The notes: a model not told the origin generated them from the sequence alone. Positions 40,041 to 48,247 are shown, counted from the first letter of the stretch. The stretch: 64,000 bases of DNA from CAVTWH01 sp963738365 (GCA_963738365.1 CAVTWH010000007.1:186001-250000); one strand, 5' to 3'. Translations and numbers: made by a program.

Positions 40041-40910
40041 ATGACCAGAACCGCGATAGTGACCGGCGCGACCCAGGGCCTCGGCCTCGCGCTCGTAGCG
40101 GGCCTGGCGGCCCGTCTCGACCCCACCGACCTGGTGCTGCTCACCGGCCGGGATCCGGCCCGGGTCGACCGGGCCGTCGATGCGCTGGGCGACACCCCGG
40201 CACGGGTCGAGGGCCGCGTCCTGGACGTCACCAGTACCGAGGCGGTGCAGGAACTCGCCAGCCGGCCCGGCGGGTTCGACATCGTCATCTCCAACGCCAG
40301 CGCCCGGATGACCCCGGAGCGCACCCCGGCCGAGCAGGTCGACCTGCTCGTCGACACCAACAATTCCGGTGCCCTGCGGGTCCTGCGCTCGTTCGGACCG
40401 GCACTGAATCCGGGCGGCCGGCTCCTGGTCGTAGCCAGCAGTTTCGGCACGCTCGGCCACCTCGACCCGCGGGTACGGCCGCTGTTTGAGCAGGCGCACT
40501 CGCTCGACGATGTCGAGGGCGTCACCGAGGCGTGGCGGGCGGCTGTGCACGACGGCACGGCCGAGGCGAAAGGCTGGCCGCACTGGCTCAACGTCCCCTC
40601 CAAGGTCGCCCAGGTCGCCGCCGTCCGCGCCGTCGCCGCGCAGCGTCGCGAGCGCGACCTCCGGGCCGGCACGCTGGTCGCGGCGGTCTGTCCCGGCCTC
40701 ATCGACACCGACGCCTCCCGACCGTGGTTCGCGGACATGAGCGCCGCACAGACGCCGTCGCAGGCTGCTTCGGCCGTGCTCGGCCTCGTCCTCGCCGAGC
40801 GCGTCGACCCGGCTTTCTACGGCGAACTGGTTCGTTTCGGGAAGGTGCTGCCCTGGCGTGACGAGGTCGCGCCGGAGGCCACCGTCGGCGTCCGGGTCAA
40901 GCGGCGCTGA
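40041..40910 (+). CDS. SDR-family protein, carbonyl reductase-like, catalytic Tyr replaced
   Basis: The 289-residue protein starts at ATG 40041 ('MTRTAIVTGATQGLGLALV', cofactor-binding TGxxxGxG) with 'LDVTS', 'DIVISNASARMTPERTPAEQ' (the NNAG position is SNAS) and 'RLLVVASSFGTLG' (Ser site). The insert-containing layout and 'GWPHWLNVPSKVAQ' align with carbonyl reductase 1 'GWPSSAYGVTK'. The catalytic Tyr is Asn here, while the Lys is kept. It may be inactive as a dehydrogenase or use altered chemistry. The N-terminal and overall fold are intact. Neighbours give no pathway. Confidence 0.85.
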   Translation: MTRTAIVTGATQGLGLALVAGLAARLDPTDLVLLTGRDPARVDRAVDALGDTPARVEGRVLDVTSTEAVQELASRPGGFDIVISNASARMTPERTPAEQVDLLVDTNNSGALRVLRSFGPALNPGGRLLVVASSFGTLGHLDPRVRPLFEQAHSLDDVEGVTEAWRAAVHDGTAEAKGWPHWLNVPSKVAQVAAVRAVAAQRRERDLRAGTLVAAVCPGLIDTDASRPWFADMSAAQTPSQAASAVLGLVLAERVDPAFYGELVRFGKVLPWRDEVAPEATVGVRVKRR

Positions 40911-40926
40911 CCGGACCAACCCGGGA

Positions 40927-41970
40927 CTACCAACCGAGGATGCGCTCCCGATGTTGCCAGGCAAGGTGGATGCATCCCGCCCCGGCGGGCGCCAGTCGCC
41001 CGCTGCCGAGAACCTTGTCTACTGCGTCCTGAGTGAACGGAACCCGCGTGTTGACGACGGATCCTTCGTCATTGACCTCGACAAAGTCGGCGGCCATTGC
41101 ATCGAAGGTGTCGGCGTCGAACACCACCACGGTCAGGATCTCGCCAACCAGTGTCAGGGCGTCGAGGGCGCCCCCCAGACACCAGACCGTGGCCCGGCCG
41201 TCCCGCCTGGCCTGATCCAGGGTTGCGAACGGCTCCTCGTCGTAGCGGACGGGCTGGCCGTCGCCGTCGTGTTCGGGGTTGCCGAAGCGCTCTTCGGAGT
41301 ACTCCCGCATCACGTTGCGCCACAGGTCGAAGTCGGCGGCCATGGCGGCCGGCAGCACGCTGGACGGCTGGAACACTCCGGACGGGATGACATGACGCAT
41401 GCCGCCGGCAACCGCGACACTGCGGGGATCGCGGCGATGGAGGACGAAGCTCGCCTCGTCGCCGTCCCGGCGGATGGTGAGGGTGTCCACCGACGGCAGG
41501 ACCGGCCGGCGGGCGAAGCTGAAGGGGTCACCGATCAAGCGTCGGAAGGAAAGGTTCCGCATGGCTGGGGCGGCGGGACCAAGGGTGCCGTCCTCTCCCA
41601 GGTGGACGTAGGCCATCTCGTGGGCCAGCGCCTCGTAGATGTCGACGCCAGCGAAGTAGGTGGTCTGCCCGAAGTCCATCCGAGCCTTGTCGCCGTCCCA
41701 CGCCAGGTCGACCAGGCGCCAGCTGACCCGGTTCTCTAACAGACGAGGATGTTCGATGTCCCGAATGGCTTGGGTGTAACGCTGGTAGTGCCTGGGGCGT
41801 ACCTTGGCCGTCTCGGGCTCGGTGCCGTCGACTTCGGGCGGCGCGGCGGAGTGTCGGTAGTGGAGCTCGATGGCGGCGAGATCGACGGGCGACAGCGGAA
41901 GCCAGTCAGGGTGTGCGATCAATCCCGTGCCGGCCAGCCTGGACGAGGGCTCGTACACGCTGGGGGCCAA
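40927..41970 (-). CDS. Conserved hypothetical, possibly regulator-associated
   Basis: The 347-residue protein starts with TTG 41970, the only start codon before an upstream TAG at about 42028. Coding-like sequence ('REWRRIRRALNATRPALTQL') continues beyond the TTG, so the true start may have been lost. 'LAGTGLIAHPDWLPLSPVDL' and 'MRNLSFRRLIGDPFSFARRP' resemble uncharacterised Streptomyces proteins that often follow an XRE domain, absent here. Neither a signal peptide nor membrane helix is seen. It lies 172 bp downstream of the 42143-43567 regulator, in the same direction. Confidence 0.6.
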   Translation of the reverse strand: MAPSVYEPSSRLAGTGLIAHPDWLPLSPVDLAAIELHYRHSAAPPEVDGTEPETAKVRPRHYQRYTQAIRDIEHPRLLENRVSWRLVDLAWDGDKARMDFGQTTYFAGVDIYEALAHEMAYVHLGEDGTLGPAAPAMRNLSFRRLIGDPFSFARRPVLPSVDTLTIRRDGDEASFVLHRRDPRSVAVAGGMRHVIPSGVFQPSSVLPAAMAADFDLWRNVMREYSEERFGNPEHDGDGQPVRYDEEPFATLDQARRDGRATVWCLGGALDALTLVGEILTVVVFDADTFDAMAADFVEVNDEGSVVNTRVPFTQDAVDKVLGSGRLAPAGAGCIHLAWQHRERILGW

Positions 41971-42142
41971 CTGGGTGAGTGCCGGTCTGGTGGCGTTGAG
42001 CGCTCTCCTGATGCGTCGCCACTCCCGCTAACTGCGCAACACCCGAGGGTCGGACATTGCCTCAGTGTCATCCACGAACGTGTCCGCCGCGTGATCGTTC
42101 CGAGCAGGCGGGACTCCGCAACACCCTGCGACACAGCGCAAT

Positions 42143-43567
42143 TCAGATCGCCGTTCGAAGCCTGTACTTCAGAGTGTCCAGTGCTGCACAGCGATCATGG
42201 GCGTCGGCATCTCGGAGCAGGCTGCGCAGCCCGGTGACCACGCGCCTGGACGTGGCAACCTGCTTGGCCGCCTCCAGAGCCTGCTGACCGTCGACTGCGG
42301 CCTGATCGGGATCGCCAGCCAGCAGCCGCGCACGCGCCAACTCGATCTGATCGAACACCCGGGACCGCACGAACGTCGCCGGTCGCTGCGAGAGTGCATA
42401 GCGAGCCTGGCTCGCAGCTTGATCGGCAAGGCTGGGGATGTCAACGGCCAGCGTCCGGTACGCGGCAGCCGCGGTACTGGCCAGCTCGGCATCTGTGGTG
42501 TACGGAAAGCACGCTGTGACGGCAGGCGCCTGGTCCTCGTCGACGAGCTGGCCGTAAAGCTCGAAGGACAGGCCGATCGCACTACGCACCTCAGGCAGGT
42601 AGCCCGTACCCATGGCGGCCAGCAGCTGTGCGCGCAGGCTCCAGAGCAACGCCCGGATCTTGTTGAGCTTACGACCGTCCTTCGGCAAGGTGTCCAGTGC
42701 CAGACCGACCAGGCGGAGCCCGTCGTCCGGATGGCCGAGGGCATGCATCTGCCGTGCGAGATCGGCAAGGATTCCGATCGCCCGGAGCCGGGCATGCTCG
42801 TCGCGCGATTCGCGAGCGGCTTGGAGCCCGTAGACGAGATACCGCTGCGCCGGCCCGTGCATCGCCAGATCGTGACTCATCCAGCCCACCCAGGCGGAGA
42901 GGTCGGCAATCGCAGCCAGCAGGCGGTGACCTGTCCTCTCCGAGTACGCGGCGTGCCGAGCGAGATCGACGGTGTACTTGAGTTGGCCCACTGCCGCCTC
43001 ACGGCAGACACCACCGCCCACGGCCGCATCGGTCGCCATGAAGTGGTGGGTTGCCTGTTCGATGCGTTCGACGTCGGTCAGGTCAATGTGCTCGACGCCC
43101 TCGCTGCTCATCGTGAATGCCGACGACTCCACCCCCAGCCAGCGACCAATGGGGTCCACCAGGCTGGCGCCTGTCACCGCCGCGACCGAGCCGGTCAGCA
43201 CCGCACGTCGGGTCAGCATGTCGCTCCCTACGAAGGCCGCCAGGTCTTCGAGCGTACGCGCTGCCAGCCACGCTTGAAGGTGCGCTGGTACCGGTCCTTG
43301 GCCATCACGTAGGTCCGGCCAGATCACCCGCACCGGGATGGGTATGCCCCACGCCTCGCTCAGGACGGCGGCTACGACCTCGGGATTCTGGCAACTGCGC
43401 CCCGTAAGCCAGCGCTTGACGCTGACGTGGTCGTAACTGAGCTTGACGCCCTGCAGGTGCCAACCGCGGGTGTTCACCGCCTGGGCGAAGCGCTCCAAGG
43501 ACGGAAAGCCACCGCCTCGGATCAGGGCGGCGAGGGTCGGATTGGCCAGGTGTTCCGGCAGGCGCAT
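42143..43567 (-). CDS. XRE-type regulator with TPR-like sensor region
   Basis: The 474-residue protein starts at ATG 43567 ('MRLPEHLANPTLAALIRGGG'). It has an N-terminal helix-turn-helix-like region (about 15-75, 'SLERFAQAVNTRGWHLQGVK'), a middle stretch with 'TRRAVLTGSVAAVTGASLVD', then a long helical TPR-like region (about 190-470, e.g. 'LRAIGILADLARQMHALGHP', 'DQIELARARLLAGDPDQAAV'). This architecture is typical of Streptomyces/Micromonospora regulators related to BldD-type or Rgg-like sensors. It is divergent from the small TM-XRE cassette with a 290-bp gap that shows no gene. Confidence 0.83.
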   Translation of the reverse strand: MRLPEHLANPTLAALIRGGGFPSLERFAQAVNTRGWHLQGVKLSYDHVSVKRWLTGRSCQNPEVVAAVLSEAWGIPIPVRVIWPDLRDGQGPVPAHLQAWLAARTLEDLAAFVGSDMLTRRAVLTGSVAAVTGASLVDPIGRWLGVESSAFTMSSEGVEHIDLTDVERIEQATHHFMATDAAVGGGVCREAAVGQLKYTVDLARHAAYSERTGHRLLAAIADLSAWVGWMSHDLAMHGPAQRYLVYGLQAARESRDEHARLRAIGILADLARQMHALGHPDDGLRLVGLALDTLPKDGRKLNKIRALLWSLRAQLLAAMGTGYLPEVRSAIGLSFELYGQLVDEDQAPAVTACFPYTTDAELASTAAAAYRTLAVDIPSLADQAASQARYALSQRPATFVRSRVFDQIELARARLLAGDPDQAAVDGQQALEAAKQVATSRRVVTGLRSLLRDADAHDRCAALDTLKYRLRTAI

Positions 43568-43858
43568 TCTCAAGATCTCTCGACTTCGTGCCGGTTGGGC
43601 GGCTGCAGATGGGCATCGGGACGACACGGCGGAGGTTATCCGTCCGTCGTGCCCCCGGAAAGACCGTGCACCTTTCGCGCACCCCCCTTTTGCTACGGCC
43701 AAGGTCGGTCGCTGGACCCGGCAAAGCCGTTTGGCTTGACCCACGACATCGGCGCGAGTTCTGGAGACGGACGTGCGAAAACCGCCTGGCGCCGGTCCCG
43801 GCATCCTGCGGTACCCGCCCAGTCAAATGTTCCTTCCAAGCCAAGTGGAGTGACGGAG

Positions 43859-43999
43859 ATGACGTCGGTGATTGGCACGGTCCTGCTCGGCTTTCTCGCA
43901 GGTCTCTTCAGCTTCACCAAGAGCCGGTGCTGCCCGGAAAGCGGCGGGACGACCGCTGCCGCCGCCGGGCGGCACTCCAGCGACGGTGCGCTCAAGTGA
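43859..43999 (+). CDS. 46-residue single-TM microprotein
   Basis: ATG 43859 follows GTGGAG (43845-43850) at 8 nt. The product 'MTSVIGTVLLGFLAGLFSFT' is one hydrophobic helix, followed by 'KSRCCPESGG' (CC motif) and a polar tail. It overlaps the next gene by four bases (GTGA). The size, membrane helix and coupling suggest a real membrane peptide, perhaps a sensor or anchor for the XRE protein. I know no family for it. Confidence 0.6.
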   Translation: MTSVIGTVLLGFLAGLFSFTKSRCCPESGGTTAAAAGRHSSDGALK

Positions 44000-44415
44000 G
44001 CGACCTGCACGGGCCCAATCACTTCCTTCGTCGAGCCCGTCTCCGTGCATCGTCATCGTCCGGTTCCGGCCCGATGTCGCAGCGGGAACTCGCCGAGGCC
44101 GTGACTGCCCACCTCCAGCGCACCACCGGGCGGGACGTGGCCCTGGACAGGCACTATGTCAGCCGGTTGGAGCGTGGTGCCCGCCGCTGGCCGAATGTCG
44201 ACTACCGGGCGGGATTCCGGGCCGTCCTGGGTGCCGAAACCGACGCCGAACTGGGGTTCTTCCGCATGCCGCGGACCATGACATCGGTCCTGCCCCTGTT
44301 GGACGACGTGCTGCCGATGCGGTTCGTCGTGACGCCGGGCATGGCCGTGATCGTGCTGCCGAGCACCCATCCGGTCCTGCTGGCGCTTGTCGGCGGGAAC
44401 GAGTCCGGCACGTGA
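43996..44415 (+). CDS. XRE-family DNA-binding protein
   Basis: The 139-residue protein starts at GTG 43996, overlapping the microprotein stop. 'MSQRELAEAVTAHLQRTTGR' with 'LDRHYVSRLERGARRWPNVD' is a Cro/C1-type helix-turn-helix, then 'YRAGFRAVLGAETDAELGFF' and a hydrophobic C-terminus ('MRFVVTPGMAVIVLPSTHPV'). The C-terminal region may bind a partner. It couples to the next gene by another GTGA. It forms the centre of a three-gene cassette divergent from the XRE-TPR regulator. Confidence 0.75.
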   Translation: MSDLHGPNHFLRRARLRASSSSGSGPMSQRELAEAVTAHLQRTTGRDVALDRHYVSRLERGARRWPNVDYRAGFRAVLGAETDAELGFFRMPRTMTSVLPLLDDVLPMRFVVTPGMAVIVLPSTHPVLLALVGGNESGT

Positions 44416-44804
44416 CCACGGCCGTGCTGCCGCCGGTCCGCCGTGGCGACCTGCTCCTGCTCCGGGATGAGGACTATCTGTTCGGCCAGGGCGATGTCTG
44501 GCTGCGGGTGGTGCAGGTGCATGAGATCCGCTGGGTACGTGGCCAGCCCTGGGTGTTCCTGCGCGGCCTGCCTGTCTGGGCACAGGACACCGCCGGCCGC
44601 CAGCGTGACATTCTGGTGAAGGGGGGAGGCCATCCGGACCCGGCGGCGGCGTGCCGTCTGACGGCCGTTCACTTCGCCGCTGCCCCACTCGAAGAACGTG
44701 GCGGAAGGTCCCGGCCGGTCAACTCGGCTGAGTATCGCCACAGTCGGGCGGCCTCGACGTCGTCGTGTGGATACGGTTCGCTCTCCCGGCAGTCGGCGCA
44801 GTAG
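44412..44804 (+). CDS. Hypothetical protein of the XRE cassette
   Basis: The 130-residue product starts at GTG 44412 inside the XRE stop (GTGA). The first 90 residues look genuine ('VRRGDLLLLRDEDYLFGQGD', 'VWLRVVQVHEIRWVRGQPWV', 'LRGLPVWAQDTAGRQRDILV'): a small beta-rich domain. The last 45 residues overlap the 3' end of the SDR gene on the other strand (44669-44804) and look like shadow sequence, so the true protein could be shorter or the overlap real. No family recognised. Confidence 0.55.
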   Translation: MTTAVLPPVRRGDLLLLRDEDYLFGQGDVWLRVVQVHEIRWVRGQPWVFLRGLPVWAQDTAGRQRDILVKGGGHPDPAAACRLTAVHFAAAPLEERGGRSRPVNSAEYRHSRAASTSSCGYGSLSRQSAQ

Positions 44805-45562
44805 GCGCCGCCCCGGGTAGCCGCGGTGGCGGCCCACAGTGGCGTTGCCGCGCCCTGCTCCGGGGTACGGAACAGGCCCGGTGCCGGGTCGCCGTCGGCA
44901 GCCAACCAGCCGGCTTCGGTCATCTCGGCGACCGTCAGGTGCCGCTGCAGCGGTGTCCGGATGTAGCCGGGATTCGCGGAGAACGCCCGCACCCCGTACG
45001 GCGCACCGAGCCGGTCGAGATGGTGCGCGAACAGCGCGTTGGCCAGTTTGGACTGTCCGTACGCGGCCCACTTCTGGTAGCCGTCGGTGAAGTGCACGTC
45101 GTGCCAGCGGATCCGATCCTCGGGCGAACGTCCCGAGGCCAGCGCGACGACCCGTGCGGCCGAGGCCCGCCGCAGTGCCGGCCACAGGCCGCAGGTCAGA
45201 ACGAAGTGACCGAGATGGTTGACGGCGAACTGCGCTTCCCAGCCTGGCCCGACCCGCGCCTCGGGGGTCGCCATGATCGCGGCACTGGTGAGGAGAAGGT
45301 CGAGGGTGCGGTGCCGCTCCAGGTAGCTCTTGGCGAAAGCGTCGACTGAGCTGAGATCAGCCAGGTCCAGCTCGGCGATCTCGGCCGTCGTACCGAGGGC
45401 GCGGCGCGCGACGTCGGGTCGGCGAGCCGGGACGACGACCCGCGCACCGACGCCGTTGAGCGCCCGGGTGATGGCCAGTCCCACCCCCGAGTAGCCACCG
45501 GTCACGACGGCGGTGCGTCCGGTCAGGTCGATTCCGTGGAGAACTTCGTCGGCGGTGTGCAT
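44669..45562 (-). CDS. SDR oxidoreductase under MerR control
   Basis: The 297-residue protein has 'AVVTGGYSGVGLAITRALNG' (cofactor), 'LDLADLSSVDAFAKSYL', 'LLLTSAAIMATPEARVG', 'VNHLGHFVLTCGLWPAL', and active site 'WAAYGQSKLANALFAHHLDR' (Tyr, Lys). It is of the retinol dehydrogenase/protochlorophyllide reductase-like SDR group. It is transcribed from a promoter with 19-bp spacer, divergent from the merR-type gene at 45618. MerR-SDR pairs are common in actinobacteria and respond to small electrophiles or oxidants. The -10 sits 7 bp before ATG, so the mRNA is probably leaderless. Confidence 0.92.
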   Translation of the reverse strand: MHTADEVLHGIDLTGRTAVVTGGYSGVGLAITRALNGVGARVVVPARRPDVARRALGTTAEIAELDLADLSSVDAFAKSYLERHRTLDLLLTSAAIMATPEARVGPGWEAQFAVNHLGHFVLTCGLWPALRRASAARVVALASGRSPEDRIRWHDVHFTDGYQKWAAYGQSKLANALFAHHLDRLGAPYGVRAFSANPGYIRTPLQRHLTVAEMTEAGWLAADGDPAPGLFRTPEQGAATPLWAATAATRGGAYCADCRESEPYPHDDVEAARLWRYSAELTGRDLPPRSSSGAAAK

Positions 45563-45569
45563 GTCGGGG

Positions 45570-45600
45570 ACGCTAGGAGCTCGACCGAGGTCTAGGTCAA
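45570..45600 (-). promoter_or_regulatory. MerR-type promoter with 19-bp spacer
   Basis: On the minus strand TTGACC (45600-45595) and TAGCGT (45575-45570) are separated by exactly 19 bp. The spacer includes the imperfect inverted repeat GACC..GGTC. Over-long spacers with a dyad between the boxes are the hallmark of MerR-activated promoters. The SDR start follows at once, and the MerR gene is divergent. Confidence 0.75.
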
Positions 45601-45617
45601 ACGGCTATCGTCAACGG

Positions 45618-46040
45618 ATGAGATCCACCGGTGTCAGTATCGGGCAGGCTTCCCGGCGGACCGGCCTGAGCGTGCACACGCTGCGCCTCTACGAACGTGC
45701 CGGAGTCCTCGCCGGTGCGGTCCAGCGCGACGCGGCGGGGCGGCGGGTATACAGCGAGTGGGATGTCGCCTGGCTGGGTAACTGCGTGCTGTTCCGCGCC
45801 TCCGGCATGCCGCTGGCCACTCTCGCCGAGCTGGCCCGGCTGGTCGGTGCAGGGTCGGGTAACGAGGCTGACCGCCTCGAGCTGCTCCATGCCCACCGCA
45901 AACGGGTTCGCGAGCAGCTGACGCAGCTCACGGACTGCCTCACGCTGATCGACGCCAAGGTGGCCGCCTACGAGGAACACCTGGCGGCTGGCGCAACCGG
46001 CGATCCCTGGCAGCCGCTGCCCCCGCCGGCCCTGGGGTAG
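45618..46040 (+). CDS. MerR-family regulator
   Basis: The 140-residue protein starts at ATG 45618. The winged HTH has 'SIGQASRRTGLSVHTLRLYE' and 'RDAAGRRVYSEWDVAWLGNC', followed by a dimerisation helix ('RKRVREQLTQLTDCLTLIDA'). No cysteine cluster typical of metal sensors is seen. It likely activates the adjacent SDR through the 19-bp promoter. The gene order and the leaderless SDR suit a compact stress-response module. The ligand is unknown. Confidence 0.92.
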   Translation: MRSTGVSIGQASRRTGLSVHTLRLYERAGVLAGAVQRDAAGRRVYSEWDVAWLGNCVLFRASGMPLATLAELARLVGAGSGNEADRLELLHAHRKRVREQLTQLTDCLTLIDAKVAAYEEHLAAGATGDPWQPLPPPALG

Positions 46041-46068
46041 CCGAGGGGTGTTCCAGGGTCTGATCCGG

Positions 46069-46141
46069 TGCGCCCGGCAGGATTCGAACCTGCGACCTTC
46101 GGATTAGAAGTCCGTCGCTCTATCCGCTGAGCTACGGGCGC
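46069..46141 (-). tRNA. tRNA-Arg (anticodon TCT)
   Basis: A 73-nt tRNA on the minus strand, from GCGCCCG (acceptor) with the D arm TAGCTCAGCGGATAGAGC, anticodon loop CTTCTAA (TCT, reading AGA) and T arm GGTTCGAATCC; no CCA is encoded. No integrase or truncated copy was found next to it, so there is no sign of use as an attachment site here. Confidence 0.95.
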
Positions 46142-46290
46142 GCGATGCAGAGAGGGTACCGCCAGGGTCGACCGGTTTATTGCCGACGAGGGCCTCCGGG
46201 CAGGGAGAACAAAGATCGCGTTAGGTACCAACCGGACAAGAGCACTTCTCATCTTCCCCACTGTTCAGTAAATTACCAATCGTGCGGGTG

Positions 46291-46800
46291 ATGAGCGCCA
46301 CTGTTCTTCCGGTTCTGGTTTCGGTCCGTGACCCGGCGTATCAGGACGGCAACGTTCTGGATGGGTTCGCGCACGACCTGGCCGTCGGATACACGCCCGG
46401 GCCGCCGTTCGGTGAGCGGTTGCTGACCTGGGACGACCTCGACCGCCGTGCGCTGTCCCGGCGCGAGCTGCGCCGCTCGGCCGCCGCCCAGCTCGACCGG
46501 ATGCTCGATGACGTGCGGATACACGGTCAGCCGCCGGCACTGATGCTCTCCTTCGACGGGCTGGAGTCCAGCCTGCTGCTCTCCGAGGTGTTCTGGGAGG
46601 AGCTGGCCGAATCGGTGCCCGGTGAGCTGGTGGTCGGCGTACCCGCCCGGGATGTGGTGATCCTCACCGGATCGCGCTCGCGGACCGGGCTGGAGAAGGC
46701 CCGCCGCGCGGTCGACCGGGTCTTCTTCGCCAAGGGTCCGCACCTGCTCCTGCCCGACCTGCTGGTCTGGCGGGACGGCCGATGGGACACCTTCGGCTGA
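46291..46800 (+). CDS. DUF1444-like hypothetical protein
   Basis: The product has about 169 residues from ATG 46291; GTG 46282 or 46288 are alternatives. 'LPVLVSVRDPAYQDGNVLDG', 'ERLLTWDDLDRRALSRRELR' and 'AQLDRMLDDVRIHGQPPALM' recall the N-terminal half of DUF1444 (YtpQ-type) proteins, while 'LPDLLVWRDGRWDTFG' is the C-terminus. No membrane segment is seen. The upstream gap 46142-46281 is AT-richer than average and may contain its promoter. The function is unknown. Confidence 0.65.
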   Translation: MSATVLPVLVSVRDPAYQDGNVLDGFAHDLAVGYTPGPPFGERLLTWDDLDRRALSRRELRRSAAAQLDRMLDDVRIHGQPPALMLSFDGLESSLLLSEVFWEELAESVPGELVVGVPARDVVILTGSRSRTGLEKARRAVDRVFFAKGPHLLLPDLLVWRDGRWDTFG

Positions 46801-46818
46801 GTGTCGACTCAGCGCGGT

Positions 46819-47772
46819 TCAGTCCGGCAGGTACGTGTGCAGCCAGCGCTCCAGCTCGGCGAAGACCTGCTTGCGGACCGGCGCCGCGGACAGCGTCAGG
46901 TCGTGCAGGCCGCCCTCGAACCGCACGATGGTGACGTGCGTGCCGAGTGACGAGGAGTAGCGGGCGATGTGCTCCACGTCGAGTACAGCGTCGGCGCCCA
47001 GGGCCTCCTCGCTCCACCGGCCCCCTTTGTAACTGCGCAGCGAGGCGCCCACCAGGATCGGCACGGTGATCGCCAGGCCGGCCTGTAGCCGCGCCTGGGC
47101 GGTGCGGATCGCCGCGACCCAGCCGAACCGGGCGGGGAAGCCCTGGATCGGCTTCCACCCCGTGTCGAAGCTCCACTCGCCGTAGTGGTCGCTGTGGATG
47201 CTGCGGCCGTATGTCCCGCCGCCGCCCATCAGGACCTTTGCCAGCGGGCGTACCCGGCTGAGCGCGGAGAGCGTCGGCCCGGCGGTGTGGCGGGCCAGCG
47301 GGGCCAGGTTGAACTCGAAGAACGGGCTGTTGAGGAACAGCCCGTCGACCACGTCGTCGGCGCGCCGGGCGTGCGCCCAGAGGCTGGTGATCAGGCCGCC
47401 GGTGGAGTGGGCGCTGACCAGCAGCCGCCGGTGGCCCTCCTCGGCCCGGATCAGCCGCGCTGCCAGGTCGAGCTCCTGGAAGTAGTCGTCGATCCGGGTG
47501 ATGTAGTTGGGCGTCTGGTGGGGCAGCAGGCTGCGACCGTATTTGCGCAGGTCGAGGGCGTAGAAGTCGTAACCGCGCTCGACCCAGAAGTCGGCCTGGT
47601 GGGTCTGGAAGAAGTAGTCGTTGTAGCCGTGCACGTAGAGCACCGCGCGGCCGGTCGGCTGCTGCGCCCGGCGGCTGACCAGGGTCGCCACCACCGGACC
47701 CTCGCTGTCGCTGCCCAGTTCGATCGTCCGCCGCTGGTACGGCTCACCGAGGACGTCGGTCTCCCACTCCAC
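46819..47772 (-). CDS. Alpha/beta hydrolase, lysophospholipase-like
   Basis: A serine hydrolase of 317 residues from GTG 47772 ('VEWETDVLGEPYQRRTIEL'); an in-frame GTG at 47826 would add 18 residues of non-conserved sequence. It has the oxyanion 'VLYVHGYNDYFF', nucleophile Ser in 'VSAHSTGGLITSLW' (GxSxG variant HSTGG), Asp near 'DAVLDVEHIARY' and His in 'FEGGLHDLTLSAAP'. It is probably a monoacylglycerol/lysophospholipid hydrolase; the substrate is not certain. No signal peptide. Convergent with the DUF1444-like gene with an 18-bp gap. Confidence 0.87.
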   Translation of the reverse strand: MEWETDVLGEPYQRRTIELGSDSEGPVVATLVSRRAQQPTGRAVLYVHGYNDYFFQTHQADFWVERGYDFYALDLRKYGRSLLPHQTPNYITRIDDYFQELDLAARLIRAEEGHRRLLVSAHSTGGLITSLWAHARRADDVVDGLFLNSPFFEFNLAPLARHTAGPTLSALSRVRPLAKVLMGGGGTYGRSIHSDHYGEWSFDTGWKPIQGFPARFGWVAAIRTAQARLQAGLAITVPILVGASLRSYKGGRWSEEALGADAVLDVEHIARYSSSLGTHVTIVRFEGGLHDLTLSAAPVRKQVFAELERWLHTYLPD

Positions 47773-47811
47773 GCCGCCGAGGCTACCGGCTGGTACCGCC
47801 GCCGTACCAGC

Positions 47812-47846
47812 GTTGTCCACAGCCACCCTCGCTGGCCACAGCCGGC
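47812..47846. repeat. 35-bp direct repeat with DnaA-box-like sequence, left copy
   Basis: Starts GTTGTCCACAGCCACCCTCG and continues CTGGCCACAGCCGGC. The right copy at 48962-48996 differs in one base. TTGTCCACA is the actinobacterial DnaA box consensus, and a second degenerate box (CTGGCCACA) follows 11 bp later. It lies between the hydrolase gene and the GntR cassette. Confidence 0.8.
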
Positions 47847-47921
47847 AGCGGAGTTCGCGAATCCCTTGTGTTACCCGGACGTCCGCATCAGGCCCGTGCG
47901 ATCTCGGCTGCTGAGGCTGCC

Positions 47922-48170
47922 TCAGCGCGATATGGCGGGTGGTACTCGCGCTACGAAGGTGCCCCTCCCGGGAACGGCGGTCACGGTTCCGTCGGCCTTC
48001 AGTAGGTCCAGCGCCCGGACCGCCGTGTTCCTGCCGACGCGGTACATCTCCGCCAGCTCACTGATCGACGGGACTGCCCGACCCACCGCCAGGTCGCCGG
48101 AGCGTATGCGGTCCCGCACCGCCTCTGCCACCTGCTGATAGAGCGGGTCCATTCCCTCCAGGTCGACCAC
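47922..48170 (-). CDS. Small GntR-type winged-helix regulator
   Basis: The 82-residue protein contains only the GntR DNA-binding domain: 'DPLYQQVAEAVRDRIRSGDL', 'PSISELAEMYRVGRNTAVRA' and 'TAVPGRGTFVARV'. It starts at GTG 48170 (ATG 48152 is possible). Such stand-alone GntR HTH proteins sit next to small-ORF clusters in Streptomyces/Micromonospora mobile islands. It is divergent from three small ORFs; the 80-bp gap has purine-rich GGGATGG repeats (48200-48230). Confidence 0.85.
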   Translation of the reverse strand: MVDLEGMDPLYQQVAEAVRDRIRSGDLAVGRAVPSISELAEMYRVGRNTAVRALDLLKADGTVTAVPGRGTFVARVPPAISR

Positions 48171-48247
48171 ATGATCCAGCGTAAGTGGGCAGGGTTGGTG
48201 CCAGCAGGGATGGCAAGGATAGGGATGGGTAGGGTACGGTGAGGATC

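Noticed and set aside
46069..46141. tRNA-Arg as integration site of a mobile element
   Set aside because: No integrase, no second partial tRNA and ordinary flanking genes.
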